Origin: Gammaproteobacteria bacterium
Lineage (GTDB): Bacteria > Pseudomonadota > Gammaproteobacteria > Steroidobacterales > SZUA-146
Length of the DNA: 8,759 bases
Reading direction: 5' to 3'
NCBI GenBank assembly: GCA_003228965.1
Contig: QIGP01000424.1
Span: 1 to 8,759, forward strand
The translations under genes and the position numbers were made by a program. Shown in pieces: positions 1-6,776 of this stretch (within the stretch, counting starts at the first letter, position 1; every line of letters starts with the position of its first letter). A model generated the notes under the pieces. The model had not been told where the DNA came from, did no database searches, and saw nothing but the letters and a program-made list of their open reading frames with translations.

Positions 1-84
1 TAAACGGCACGGGCAAGATCCTGGGCTCCAATAGCGACCGCTCAGTAAACAGTGAACCTCGACCGCAGGCCAATCTTGCACATG

Positions 85-294
85 CAGGTCGATATCGACG
101 GTGACGGGTTTGGTAACCGCTGCGACACCGATACCAATAACGACTGCGAAGTAAACTTCCTGGACGTTGCGTTATTTGCAGAGGCCTTCCTAACCGCCGA
201 CCCTTTACATGATTTCAACAACGACGGTATGGTGAATTTTCTTGATTACCCGTTCATGGTAAACAGTATTTTTGAAATGCCAGGTCCGAGTGCG
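85..294 (+). pseudogene. Broken C-terminal end of a dockerin-like secreted protein
   Basis: Read in the frame of position 85, this stretch encodes a calcium-loop module. It has a DIDGDGFGNRCD loop, then DTNNDCEVNFLD, then DFNNDGMVNFLD, and it ends in MPGPSALAN. The same order of motifs is found at the C-terminus of the intact minus-strand gene at 743-1543. The paired DxNxDxxxNFxD loops resemble type I dockerin repeats. The frame has stops at 1-3 and 46-48, so no N-terminal part joins directly. Another frame is open from position 3 to about 101, and a small indel near 69-84 would connect it to the module. After the PGPS stretch there is no early stop: the frame runs on to 498 through sequence that does not look coding. 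I infer a decayed or frameshifted gene that entered from left of the window. A sequencing error is a possible alternative. Confidence 0.55.
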
Positions 295-299
295 TTAGC

Positions 300-688
<389 letters not shown>

Positions 689-690
<2 letters not shown>

Positions 691-715
691 AAAAAACCCC
701 GCCGAAGCGGGGCTT
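689..715 (-). terminator. Intrinsic terminator of the dockerin-like protein gene
   Basis: On the minus strand this reads GCCCCGC, TTCG, GCGGGG and then eight T residues. The loop is a C(UUCG)G tetraloop, which is unusually stable. It begins about 28 nt after the TAA stop at 743-745, the right place to end that transcript. On the plus strand the same hairpin is followed by CTTCTCTT, so it could also act weakly on transcripts coming from the left. Confidence 0.9.
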
Positions 716-718
716 CTC

Positions 719-737
719 TTACTCTGTGTCAGAGTAA
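719..737. repeat. Short perfect inverted repeat in the 3' untranslated region
   Basis: The arms TTACTCT (719-725) and AGAGTAA (731-737) are exact reverse complements around a 5-nt loop. It lies between the stop codon at 743-745 and the terminator, so the mRNA would end in two hairpins in a row. A role in transcript stability is possible but not shown. Confidence 0.5.
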
Positions 738-742
738 CTACC

Positions 743-1543
743 TTATTGCCCAACTCCGATGCAATCGTTTGCACTCGGTCCTGGTGGCATTTGGAAATTG
801 TTCGTGAAAGCAATGTAATCAACAAAGTTCAACGAACCACTGCTGTTAATATCAAAATCTTCATCGTAGTTCGGATCGCCCGTAGCTGAGTTAAAGCGTG
901 GCGTAAATTGCGAAATATCAATGAAGTTAACAATGCAGTCGTTGTTAATGTCGGCGTCACACAAGTTACCAATGCCATCGCCGTTGGTGTCTTCCTGTCC
1001 TGAGTTACTCAGAAGGGTACAGTTGTCAATGTCGTCAGCAACTCCGTCACCATCGGAATCAAGCGGCGGTGCGTTCAAAGTGCCGGTGCCACTTACGGTA
1101 CCCAATGCGTCACCATCTGCAAAGAATGTTCCTGCATCCAGATCAAAAAGAATAGGAATTGAAACCATGAATGTGGGCGAAAAAGCAGTCACAGAAAAAG
1201 ACCCACCGAGTTCGCCAGACGTTCCTGTAATTGCTGCACTGTCGATACTCGTAATCGGTACTAACGTTCCCATACCGCTACAGTCACCACCAGCGGTTGC
1301 GAAACAAAAGCCACCAACATTGACGTCAATAGAATTGATGTCGATTATTCCTATCGAACCCGCGCCGAAAGCCGCATCGTCAACGTCAATAGGGCCGCCC
1401 ACAGGAGTCCCTATTGGGGTCAAGGCCTCGAACGCACCTGTAGGCACTGTTACAACACCGGTATAGGTCAGCTCTGCTGCCTGCGCGGCAAACGGCATTG
1501 CCGCCAATAATAAACCAGCCATAATGAACTTTTTCTTGTGCAT
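743..1543 (-). CDS. Secreted protein with C-terminal dockerin-like calcium-binding module
   Basis: The protein has 266 residues. It begins with a clear signal peptide: MHKKK, a hydrophobic stretch, and a likely cleavage after AQA at residue 22. Residues 23-160 are rich in Gly, Ala, Ser, Thr and Asp, with a Cys pair at 80 and 88; I do not recognise this domain. Residues 162-173 ([12 protein letters not shown]) and 185-196 ([12 protein letters not shown]) resemble thrombospondin type 3 calcium repeats. Residues 198-209 and 229-242 ([12 protein letters not shown], then a [12 protein letters not shown] loop) resemble the two loops of a type I dockerin. The chain ends shortly after PPGPS. I chose the ATG at 1543 because GGGGAG lies 5 nt upstream and the signal peptide follows at once; an in-frame ATG at 1567 would add eight residues before it. 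It is probably exported and calcium-bound. No cohesin partner is visible, and the actual function is unknown. Confidence 0.85.
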   Translation of the reverse strand: MHKKKFIMAGLLLAAMPFAAQAAELTYTGVVTVPTGAFEALTPIGTPVGGPIDVDDAAFGAGSIGIIDINSIDVNVGGFCFATAGGDCSGMGTLVPITSIDSAAITGTSGELGGSFSVTAFSPTFMVSIPILFDLDAGTFFADGDALGTVSGTGTLNAPPLDSDGDGVADDIDNCTLLSNSGQEDTNGDGIGNLCDADINNDCIVNFIDISQFTPRFNSATGDPNYDEDFDINSSGSLNFVDYIAFTNNFQMPPGPSANDCIGVGQ

Positions 1544-1630
1544 ACTAACTCCCCGAAATTTAAACACTCGACGACGGCGCCGAAACTATGAATTGAAAAC
1601 GTAAAAATAATATCGCATTTTGTCGTTGTT

Positions 1631-1636
1631 ATTATA
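1631..1636 (-). promoter_or_regulatory. Candidate -10 box for the dockerin-like protein gene
   Basis: The minus strand carries a perfect TATAAT here, in an AT-rich stretch about 90 nt upstream of the ATG at 1543. At the right distance upstream only a poor -35 match (TTATCG, 18-nt spacer) is seen. The call rests mainly on the -10 hexamer and its position between the upstream terminator and the gene. Confidence 0.35.
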
Positions 1637-1908
1637 GATGCAAATACTGCCTATCGATAATTTGCAGCAAGTAGTACTTATATTCTCGCCTCAATCGCGA
1701 CGCACCATCGCATTTCCCGGTCAATTCTGCGCGCTTCAATTGCTACACATTTATTCACAAGGCACTCACCTACGCTCCACACAAGCAACAACGCGACCAA
1801 AAAGCAACGCTAAATGTTGCACTACAGGCACACTACTTACTCACTGTTGTTTCACTGATTGACCAGAAATACGCTTCGCATCTACCCGATTGAGCCAGAT
1901 TGCATGAT

Positions 1909-1942
1909 AAAAAAAGCGCAACCGTTAAAGATGGTCACGCTT
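1909..1942 (-). terminator. Intrinsic terminator of the MNIO operon
   Basis: On the minus strand AAGCGTGACC pairs with GGTTGCGCTT across a 9-nt loop (10 pairs, two of them G-U), followed by a run of T residues. It starts about 22 nt after the stop of the DoxX-type gene, which marks that gene as the last of its operon. Confidence 0.9.
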
Positions 1943-1963
1943 AATACTGAAAAGTACTAAAAC

Positions 1964-2464
1964 TTAGTCGAAGTATTTCTTAAGGAAATGATCGACACTC
2001 AGTTTGCCTGCACCGCCAAATAACAGTGGCAAGAACATGATCAGGTATAGCAGAGGTAGCTTGAAGTTACCCGAACCATCCTTGCTGCTTATCGCGTAGC
2101 CTTCCCAAAACTCACCCAGTGACGAGTAGCTTTCGGGCCAGTGCACAGCCATTGCCGCAACGATGGTGAGAATGATTAAAGATGCACTTGCGAAGCGTGT
2201 GAACAGTCCAAATACCAACAGCACTGCACCGAAGAGTTCTGCCCATGTGGCCAGAAACCAGCTGAATTCTGGATTGATGATATTAAAGGGAAATGGGAAG
2301 GAGTCTTTGATGCCGCTGAACCAGTTGCTTCCAGAGTACTTCATGACGCCTGCTTCCCAGAATTCGTACGCCAGAATCAGGCGTAAAAAAAGCTGAGGTA
2401 AAAATTGGTTTAAAAAGTCTAGTGGTCGTGTGACCACTTCCCATAGTGCAACCAGTCTATCCAT
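1964..2464 (-). CDS. DoxX family membrane protein (HvfX-like)
   Basis: This is a 166-residue integral membrane protein of the DoxX family. It has four likely membrane segments, near residues 21-38, 66-87, 92-107 and 136-151. The family marks are the RLILAYEFWEAG stretch in the first helix, WAELFGAVLLVFGLFTRFA in the second, and the end GGAGKLSVDHFLKKY. The ATG at 2464 overlaps the stop of the DUF2063 gene by 8 nt (ATGGATAG) and has GGGAGAG 7 nt upstream. A longer reading from 2572 would lie inside the upstream gene and add a non-family N-terminus. DoxX-type proteins are regular companions of DUF692-DUF2063 pairs (HvfX in the hvf operon of Haemophilus). Their biochemical role there is not settled; a link to redox or metal handling at the membrane is inference. 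Confidence 0.9.
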   Translation of the reverse strand: MDRLVALWEVVTRPLDFLNQFLPQLFLRLILAYEFWEAGVMKYSGSNWFSGIKDSFPFPFNIINPEFSWFLATWAELFGAVLLVFGLFTRFASASLIILTIVAAMAVHWPESYSSLGEFWEGYAISSKDGSGNFKLPLLYLIMFLPLLFGGAGKLSVDHFLKKYFD

Positions 2465-3248
2465 TGTCGTGCTCTCCCGTATTATTAGTAGTTGGTTGCG
2501 TTCCCAGGACGATGTCGTGGGCGCGCAGATTAGCCAGAATTTCGCGGCCGCCTTCAATGACGACATCTGCATTAGGGTGGTTTATCTCTTGTGCAATTGT
2601 GGTCAGAAGCGCGCGGCCGGTCTGGTCACTGCTATTCATCAGTTCGAGCAGGCGGGCGGTCACCGGGTTAATTTCGATAAAGCCTACTTTGTCGGACAAG
2701 TCACGATAGACCACAATGAACGTAGGAATATCGTTGGGGGTATTTGGTTGAAAGTCGGGCTTAATTTGGTGAACCGGAAATTGATACGCCAACGACCAGG
2801 CTGCGGGGGACAGGACGGGAATATTGTCCAGCAAATCGCCGTCGCGTTCTGCACGTATGTCTGCGAGATCGACATCGAGTATGGACAGAGCCAGCTCTGC
2901 CCACTCGTAATGCGCCAGTTCCTGAAGAAAAACGGGATCTTGGTCGTCGTCACGTTCTTCGGTCAGATACTGCAAAAATTCTTTTGGAATTTCGAGAAAA
3001 TAGGGAGTCTCGCTTTGATGGCTGGCAAAATAATCTCGCGCCATGGCGTGCCAGCGTTTGTCGGAATACAGTTTGCGAATGACCGGAAACGAGCGGCTTA
3101 GAAAGCCTTCGACGTTGTTATAGAAAAGTTCACGATAAATAGCCATTCTACGATCTTCGATGTTCGAAGGCGCATCCACGCTATCCGGGTTACGAATATG
3201 GGCGGCAAATGCGTATTGGTGTTGTTGAAATAGAGGACGCTCAGCCAT
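2457..3248 (-). CDS. DUF2063 family protein, MNIO partner (HvfC/BufC type)
   Basis: The protein has 263 residues. The N-terminal part (about 1-100) matches the helical DUF2063 domain: FQQHQYAFAAHIR, then RRMAIYRELFYNNVEGFLSR (32-51), FPVIRKL (54-60) and the segment around MARDYF (69-74). The C-terminal part (about 140-250) matches the second domain of this family, known from the Neisseria protein NGO1945. The family is often annotated as 'putative DNA-binding', but in DUF692 operons it works with the iron oxidase, probably by holding or presenting the peptide substrate. The ATG at 3248 overlaps the TGA of the oxidase gene by 8 nt (ATGGCTGA). An ATG at 3299 would add 17 residues lying inside the upstream gene and unlike the family, so I rejected it. 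Overlaps at both ends point to translational coupling. No binding residue can be pointed out from the sequence alone. Confidence 0.9.
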   Translation of the reverse strand: MAERPLFQQHQYAFAAHIRNPDSVDAPSNIEDRRMAIYRELFYNNVEGFLSRSFPVIRKLYSDKRWHAMARDYFASHQSETPYFLEIPKEFLQYLTEERDDDQDPVFLQELAHYEWAELALSILDVDLADIRAERDGDLLDNIPVLSPAAWSLAYQFPVHQIKPDFQPNTPNDIPTFIVVYRDLSDKVGFIEINPVTARLLELMNSSDQTGRALLTTIAQEINHPNADVVIEGGREILANLRAHDIVLGTQPTTNNTGEHDNG

Positions 3249-4113
3249 GTCGAACCTGCTGTTCTTTGTTTCGCTCGTGCCAACGCGTTTGTGCATCACG
3301 TATTTGCCCGATTTCGTTCATGAGTTCTGGTACGGCCGGAATGTTGAAGTCTCGCTCAAGTAGCGTGGGTACGACACCACAGTGATCGTACGCGGCATCC
3401 AGTAGAGTCCAGACATCTTCGCAGACGTCGCTGCCGTGAGTGTCTACGCGAAGATCTTTCGCTTCGACGTAGTGACCGGCAACGTGAAAATAGAACACGC
3501 GGTCGGCGGGTAGAGCTTTCAAATATTTAACGGCGTCGTACTTGTGATTGATACTGTTAACCAGAATGTTGTTTACGTCTAACAGTAATCCGCAATTGGA
3601 TTCTTCCAGGACGTTACGGACGAATTCAATTTCCTGAATTTCCTGTCCGGGAGCGGCGTAGTACGACACGTTTTCCAGCGCGATTTGGCGCTCAAGTATG
3701 TCCTGTACGCGTTTGACCCGGTCGGCTACCCAGGTGACGGCTTCATCGGTGAACGGTATTGGCAGTAAATCGTAGAGATGGCCGTCGTCGGAACAATAAC
3801 TAAGGTGTTCGGTATAAGCGCGAATGTCATGTTCGCCCAGAAACACTTTCAGGTTTTTCAGGAACGTCTCGTCCAACGGCGCTGGAGATCCGATCGAGAG
3901 GGACAGGCCGTGAGTCACGAACTGATGACGCTCAGTGAACGACCGGAATTCTTTCTTAAGTCGTCCGCCTATGCCCATCCAGTTTTCAGGAGCTACCTCA
4001 AAAAAACCGATCTCTTCGGGAGTATGCTGCTGCAATGGTTTGACCAATTCCCGGCGCAGACCGAGTCCGGCACCACTGACTGGGAAATTGCCCTGGATTG
4101 CGTAATTGTTCAC
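3241..4113 (-). CDS. DUF692 multinuclear non-heme iron oxidase (MNIO; HvfB/BufB/MbnB family)
   Basis: The protein has 290 residues, a usual family length. DUF692 proteins are TIM-barrel enzymes with two or three iron ions that modify cysteines in ribosomally made peptides, for example to oxazolone/thioamide or thiooxazole groups. Family signatures appear in order: GAGLGLR (15-20), FFEVAPENWMG (37-47), VTHGLSLSIG (66-75), TEHLSY (101-106), ALENVS (145-150), LLLDVNN (176-182), FHVAGH (209-214), DTHG (224-227) and LLERD (251-255). The His, Asp and Glu residues in these motifs (H68, H103, E147, D179, H210, D224, H226, E253) are the expected metal-ligand set; the exact assignment is from family memory. 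The start is a GTG with GAGG 7 nt upstream. It overlaps by 4 nt the stop of a possible 15-codon leader ORF. It is the first gene of a three-gene operon with DUF2063 and DoxX partners. No precursor peptide gene is seen upstream, unlike typical hvf/buf clusters. Confidence 0.93.
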   Translation of the reverse strand: MNNYAIQGNFPVSGAGLGLRRELVKPLQQHTPEEIGFFEVAPENWMGIGGRLKKEFRSFTERHQFVTHGLSLSIGSPAPLDETFLKNLKVFLGEHDIRAYTEHLSYCSDDGHLYDLLPIPFTDEAVTWVADRVKRVQDILERQIALENVSYYAAPGQEIQEIEFVRNVLEESNCGLLLDVNNILVNSINHKYDAVKYLKALPADRVFYFHVAGHYVEAKDLRVDTHGSDVCEDVWTLLDAAYDHCGVVPTLLERDFNIPAVPELMNEIGQIRDAQTRWHERNKEQQVRHG

Positions 4114-4157
4114 TGAATTTCCTCGTCTATAGAGTAGGCCTTACGTTTTGCACCCAT
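4110..4157 (-). CDS. Possible 15-codon leader ORF before the MNIO gene
   Basis: The minus strand has an ATG at 4157 preceded by AGAGAG at 7-nt spacing. It reads MGAKRKAYSIDEEIQ and stops at a TGA that overlaps the GTG start of the oxidase gene in a GTGA. The oxidase ribosome binding site lies inside this ORF. The arrangement would allow translational coupling. The peptide has no cysteine, so it is not a normal MNIO substrate. With only 15 codons, chance cannot be excluded. Confidence 0.25.
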   Translation of the reverse strand: MGAKRKAYSIDEEIQ

Positions 4158-4179
4158 CGTTAAGCTCTCTGCCCTAGTT

Positions 4180-4233
4180 GACCCGGCGTACCATCAGTTT
4201 ATTACACCTGATGGTCGCGCGCTGCGGCGGGTC
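4180..4233. repeat. Large imperfect inverted repeat between DUF1841 and MNIO genes
   Basis: The core is a perfect 8-bp repeat, ACCATCAG and CTGATGGT, around a 10-nt AT-rich loop. A one-base bulge and a GCG/CGC pairing continue the stem, and after an unpaired stretch GACCCG (4180-4185) pairs with CGGGTC (4228-4233). There is no T-tract on either strand, so it is not a standard intrinsic terminator. It lies just after the DUF1841 stop and upstream of the oxidase operon. It could protect an mRNA end, attenuate read-through or act as an operator. Confidence 0.6.
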
Positions 4234-4247
4234 GAAAAGCACTGCTA

Positions 4248-4703
4248 TTAGGCCTGTTTTTTGCCAAGAAAGGCTAGAACCCGCTTCAAATAGCGCTGTT
4301 CGCCGGGTGGCCGGCAGTCACGTTGGGACTGCCAAAGCTCTTCTCCCATGGCTTCGCACAGGACATGTTCAGCCTGGTGGCGCTCCTGGGTTAACGTACA
4401 AAGCTCAGCGAACGCCTCTCGAATGCCCGAGGGGCGGTTGGTAGACAGCTGGTCTCTGATCGCCAGATGTAACGACATGTGCATAAATGGATTGGCTTCG
4501 CCTGACTCAGGTACGTAGTCTTTGTCCAGCGTGTCTTTGTCGTGGTTGCCTGTAGGCACGACAGCGGTTCGGTACTCCGGATGTTGAATAATGACGTCGG
4601 CTATCTGAGTCTCTAATGCGGTCATGGGAACGCCGTCATCTGATTTAACCAGTGCGTCACGATACATTTGACGAAGCTGGTCTCGATTGTTTCCATAGAA
4701 CAC
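4248..4703 (-). CDS. DUF1841 family protein
   Basis: The 151-residue protein matches the DUF1841 family along its whole length: the opening FYGNNRDQLRQMY, then ETQIADVIIQHPEY (31-44), the strong signature NPFMHMSLHLAIRDQ (71-85), TNRPSGIR (88-95), and a His-containing helix at 107-120. The function is unknown. It is small, likely helical, and has two HxxxH pairs (H75/H79 and H109/H113). I place the start at the GTG at 4703: GAGG lies 8 nt upstream, it is one base past the nth stop codon, and the protein then begins as family members do. The ATG at 4757 would add 18 residues lying within nth. Tight placement behind nth suggests co-transcription with it, but does not reveal a role. Confidence 0.88.
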   Translation of the reverse strand: MFYGNNRDQLRQMYRDALVKSDDGVPMTALETQIADVIIQHPEYRTAVVPTGNHDKDTLDKDYVPESGEANPFMHMSLHLAIRDQLSTNRPSGIREAFAELCTLTQERHQAEHVLCEAMGEELWQSQRDCRPPGEQRYLKRVLAFLGKKQA

Positions 4704-4705
4704 TG

Positions 4706-5344
4706 CTACGTCCTCAATTCTTTCTTGGTGTATTCGCACAAGTCGATGATTGGGCACTCATCGCACAGCGGCGTGCGAGCTTTGCACACATAGCGACCGT
4801 GCAATATCAGCCAATGATGTGCATCGACTTTGAACTCCTCCGGCACTAAACGTATTAAGCGTTTTTCAACTTCGACTACATTCTTGCCAGGTGCGATTCG
4901 CGTTCGGTTGGATACACGAAATATGTGAGTGTCTACGGCAATGGTTGGCTGTCCAAATGCCGTATTCAAAATTACATTGGCCGTCTTGCGACCAACTCCT
5001 GGCAGTGCTTCCAGGTCTTGGCGGTTTTCAGGTATTTCGCCGCCATGGTTTTTGACCAGGAGTTTGCACGTTGCCAGAACATTTTTGGCTTTGGTATTGA
5101 ACAGCCCAATAGTCTTAATGTAGTCACGAATTCTGGTGAGTCCGAGGTCGACCATCGCCTCGGGAGTGCAGGCAGCCTTGAACAAGAGTTTAGTCGCTTT
5201 GTTCACGCCAACGTCAGTAGCTTGTGCCGACAGTATTACCGCAATGAGAAGTTCGAACGAGCTCGCGTACTCAAGTTCTGTAGTCGGGTTGGGGTTTGCT
5301 ACTCGCCAGCGTGAAAATATCTGGATTCGTTTGTCTCGATTCAT
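4706..5344 (-). CDS. nth: Endonuclease III (DNA glycosylase/AP lyase)
   Basis: This enzyme removes oxidised pyrimidines from DNA and cuts the strand at the resulting abasic site, in base excision repair. The 212 residues match the E. coli enzyme almost exactly in length and numbering. The helix-hairpin-helix LPGVGRKTANVI (114-125) contains the catalytic Lys120, and the catalytic Asp138 sits in AVDTHIFRV. The 4Fe-4S cluster ligands follow the family spacing Cys-x6-Cys-x2-Cys-x5-Cys at 187, 194, 197 and 203. The LSAQATD stretch (38-44) is also typical. The ATG at 5344 gives the standard N-terminus; the ribosome binding site is weak. It lies 27 nt after rnfE, the same neighbour as in E. coli, so it is probably the last part of the rnf transcript, with DUF1841 behind it. 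Confidence 0.98.
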   Translation of the reverse strand: MNRDKRIQIFSRWRVANPNPTTELEYASSFELLIAVILSAQATDVGVNKATKLLFKAACTPEAMVDLGLTRIRDYIKTIGLFNTKAKNVLATCKLLVKNHGGEIPENRQDLEALPGVGRKTANVILNTAFGQPTIAVDTHIFRVSNRTRIAPGKNVVEVEKRLIRLVPEEFKVDAHHWLILHGRYVCKARTPLCDECPIIDLCEYTKKELRT

Positions 5345-5371
5345 AAGTACTGAAGTAAGCTCTTAAAGTGA

Positions 5372-6097
5372 CTAGTTTGTCGTTGGGCTCGCTGAGACCG
5401 AAGCCTCACTGCGGCGCGGTTTGCGCGCCGACAATGCATTGCGAGCCGCCAACAGCATGCCAAGAGCCAGGAACGCGCCAGGCGGCAATATCAAGAGCAG
5501 AAATCCGCTGTGAACGGAAACGGTCCATGTCGAGGCGATTGGGCCGAACAAGCTGTCCATGCCGGCGAAGAGTGTTCCCGCACCCATCAGTTCGCGAAAA
5601 AACCCCAGGATCATGAGGACCAGGGTAAAGCCAAGTCCGTGCGCCAGGCCGTCAACCAAAGCCTGGGCGACAGGTTGCCGCGACGCAAAGGCCTCAGCGC
5701 GAGCGATGATGGCGCAATTGGTTACAATGAGTGGAATAAATAAACCCAGCACGCGGTGCAATTCAAACAGATAGGCATGGAGCAGTATGTCGATCAGTGT
5801 GACTAGACTTGCGATCAGCAGTACGTACGTGGGAATACGCAAATAGGACGCCGTGATGTTTCGAGTTACAGAAACCAGACCATTTGACAGTACCAGTACG
5901 AGCGTCGTAGCAAACCCAAGCCCGATACCATAAGCCAATGTGGTGGTGACGGCCAGCATGGGACAGAGCCCGAGGAGCTGGACGAAGCCTGCATTGTTGC
6001 TCCATATACCTTCTTTGAATACACCGGTCAGTGAAGCGGGGTTTACGACGGCTGCGAGTGCATCGTTATCGGTGTCTACAGGACGCTCGGTATGCAT
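5372..6097 (-). CDS. rnfE: Rnf complex subunit RnfE (RsxE)
   Basis: RnfE is a membrane subunit of the Rnf complex, which couples electron flow between ferredoxin and NAD to ion transport; the related Rsx complex keeps SoxR reduced in E. coli. The 241-residue protein matches the family throughout: GIWSNNAGFVQLLGLCPMLA (30-49), GLGFATTLVLVLSN (59-72), LRIPTYVLLIAS (86-97), FIPLIVTNCAIIARAEAFA (120-138) and LPPGAFLALG (204-213). Cys45 (LGLCP) and Cys128 (TNC) are the pair that, with two from RnfA, holds a 2Fe-2S cluster inside the membrane. About six membrane helices are evident. The ATG at 6097 lies one base after the rnfG stop. An ATG at 6163 would add 22 residues inside rnfG and is unlikely. 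The tail after residue 225 is polar and variable. Confidence 0.97.
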   Translation of the reverse strand: MHTERPVDTDNDALAAVVNPASLTGVFKEGIWSNNAGFVQLLGLCPMLAVTTTLAYGIGLGFATTLVLVLSNGLVSVTRNITASYLRIPTYVLLIASLVTLIDILLHAYLFELHRVLGLFIPLIVTNCAIIARAEAFASRQPVAQALVDGLAHGLGFTLVLMILGFFRELMGAGTLFAGMDSLFGPIASTWTVSVHSGFLLLILPPGAFLALGMLLAARNALSARKPRRSEASVSASPTTN

Positions 6098-6098
6098 A

Positions 6099-6776
6099 TC
6101 AAGTCCGAGTATTTTCTTGTGCGGCTTCTGACAATACGTCGTCCGACTCCGAGGGGCGTGCAAAGATTTCGTCGCGATGCGTATTGAAATAGATCAGTGC
6201 GTTCTTGACGGCCTTTACAACCGCACGCGGACTCACGGTCGCGCCTGTAATTTGGTCGAACTCACCGCCGTCTTTCTTAACCAACCACTGGTCTTCTTTA
6301 GGGTTTTTCAACGAACGCCCACTGAACTGTAAAACCCAGTCCGTGTTTTTCGCTTCAATTTTATCGCCAAGACCAGGAGTTTCCCGGTGGGAGGCGATGC
6401 GAACACCAGCCAGGCGGCCATCGGCCTGAATACCGACAAGGAGTTTAATAGAACCGGCGTAACCGTTCTGTGCGGTTACCTGAAGTACAGCGGCTCGGGC
6501 TTTGTTGTTAAGCCGGGCGCGGCAAATGTACTGACGCTCTTCGGAGCCGAGCAACTGTGCGTCGGCCGTGTTGCCTTCTACGTAAATCAAGTCGCTGAAT
6601 ATGTCGTTGTCGTAGTTGGTTTCATCGAGTAGCTCGCGAATCTGACGCATTTCCCATGCGCGTTCGTTTGCCGCAATTCGATCGGCGAATTCGTGCTGTG
6701 TTTTGCTCAAAGTCAGGGCGGCAAAAAAACCGATTCCCGCCAGCAAGCCTAAGGACATTATTCCGCTACCGCGCAT
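6099..6776 (-). CDS. rnfG: Rnf complex subunit RnfG (RsxG), flavoprotein
   Basis: RnfG is the periplasmic-facing flavoprotein of the Rnf complex. The 225-residue protein has one N-terminal membrane anchor (about residues 5-24) followed by a soluble FMN-binding domain. The flavinylation motif TGAT is at 177-180 in FDQITGATVSPRAVV, with FMN expected as a phosphoester on Thr180, attached by ApbE (not in this window). The segment SHRETPGLGDKIE (129-141) is strongly conserved in the family, as is the VGIQADGRLAGVRI stretch before it. The ATG at 6776 overlaps the rnfD stop by 11 nt and has GAGGG a suitable distance upstream. The in-frame ATG at 6809 lies further inside rnfD and is less likely. Confidence 0.97.
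   Translation of the reverse strand: MRGSGIMSLGLLAGIGFFAALTLSKTQHEFADRIAANERAWEMRQIRELLDETNYDNDIFSDLIYVEGNTADAQLLGSEERQYICRARLNNKARAAVLQVTAQNGYAGSIKLLVGIQADGRLAGVRIASHRETPGLGDKIEAKNTDWVLQFSGRSLKNPKEDQWLVKKDGGEFDQITGATVSPRAVVKAVKNALIYFNTHRDEIFARPSESDDVLSEAAQENTRT

Larger units (their letters stand above)
1544..1963. other. Intergenic region without a supported gene
   Basis: This gap holds the 5' leader of the dockerin-like protein gene on its left and the terminator of the DoxX-type gene on its right. The stretch around 1590-1640 is AT-rich. One plus-strand frame (1638-1862) is open for 74 codons and ends with two Cys-Cys pairs, but it has no ribosome binding site and no recognisable domain. 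I see no RNA gene or strong repeat. Confidence 0.6.

Noticed and set aside
921..1466. Plus-strand ORF of 181 codons
   Set aside because: It is antisense to the dockerin-like protein gene, which has a signal peptide and a good ribosome binding site.
1638..1862. 74-codon plus-strand ORF with two Cys-Cys pairs, considered as a missing MNIO precursor
   Set aside because: No Shine-Dalgarno sequence before its ATG, no signal peptide, no family motif, and it lies on the opposite strand beyond the operon terminator.
2430..3101. Long plus-strand ORF of 223 codons
   Set aside because: It is antisense to the DUF2063 gene, which has a full family match and start/stop coupling on both sides.
6098..6163. 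Upstream ATG for rnfE at 6163
   Set aside because: It would extend RnfE by 22 residues inside rnfG with no match to the family; the ATG at 6097 directly follows the rnfG stop.
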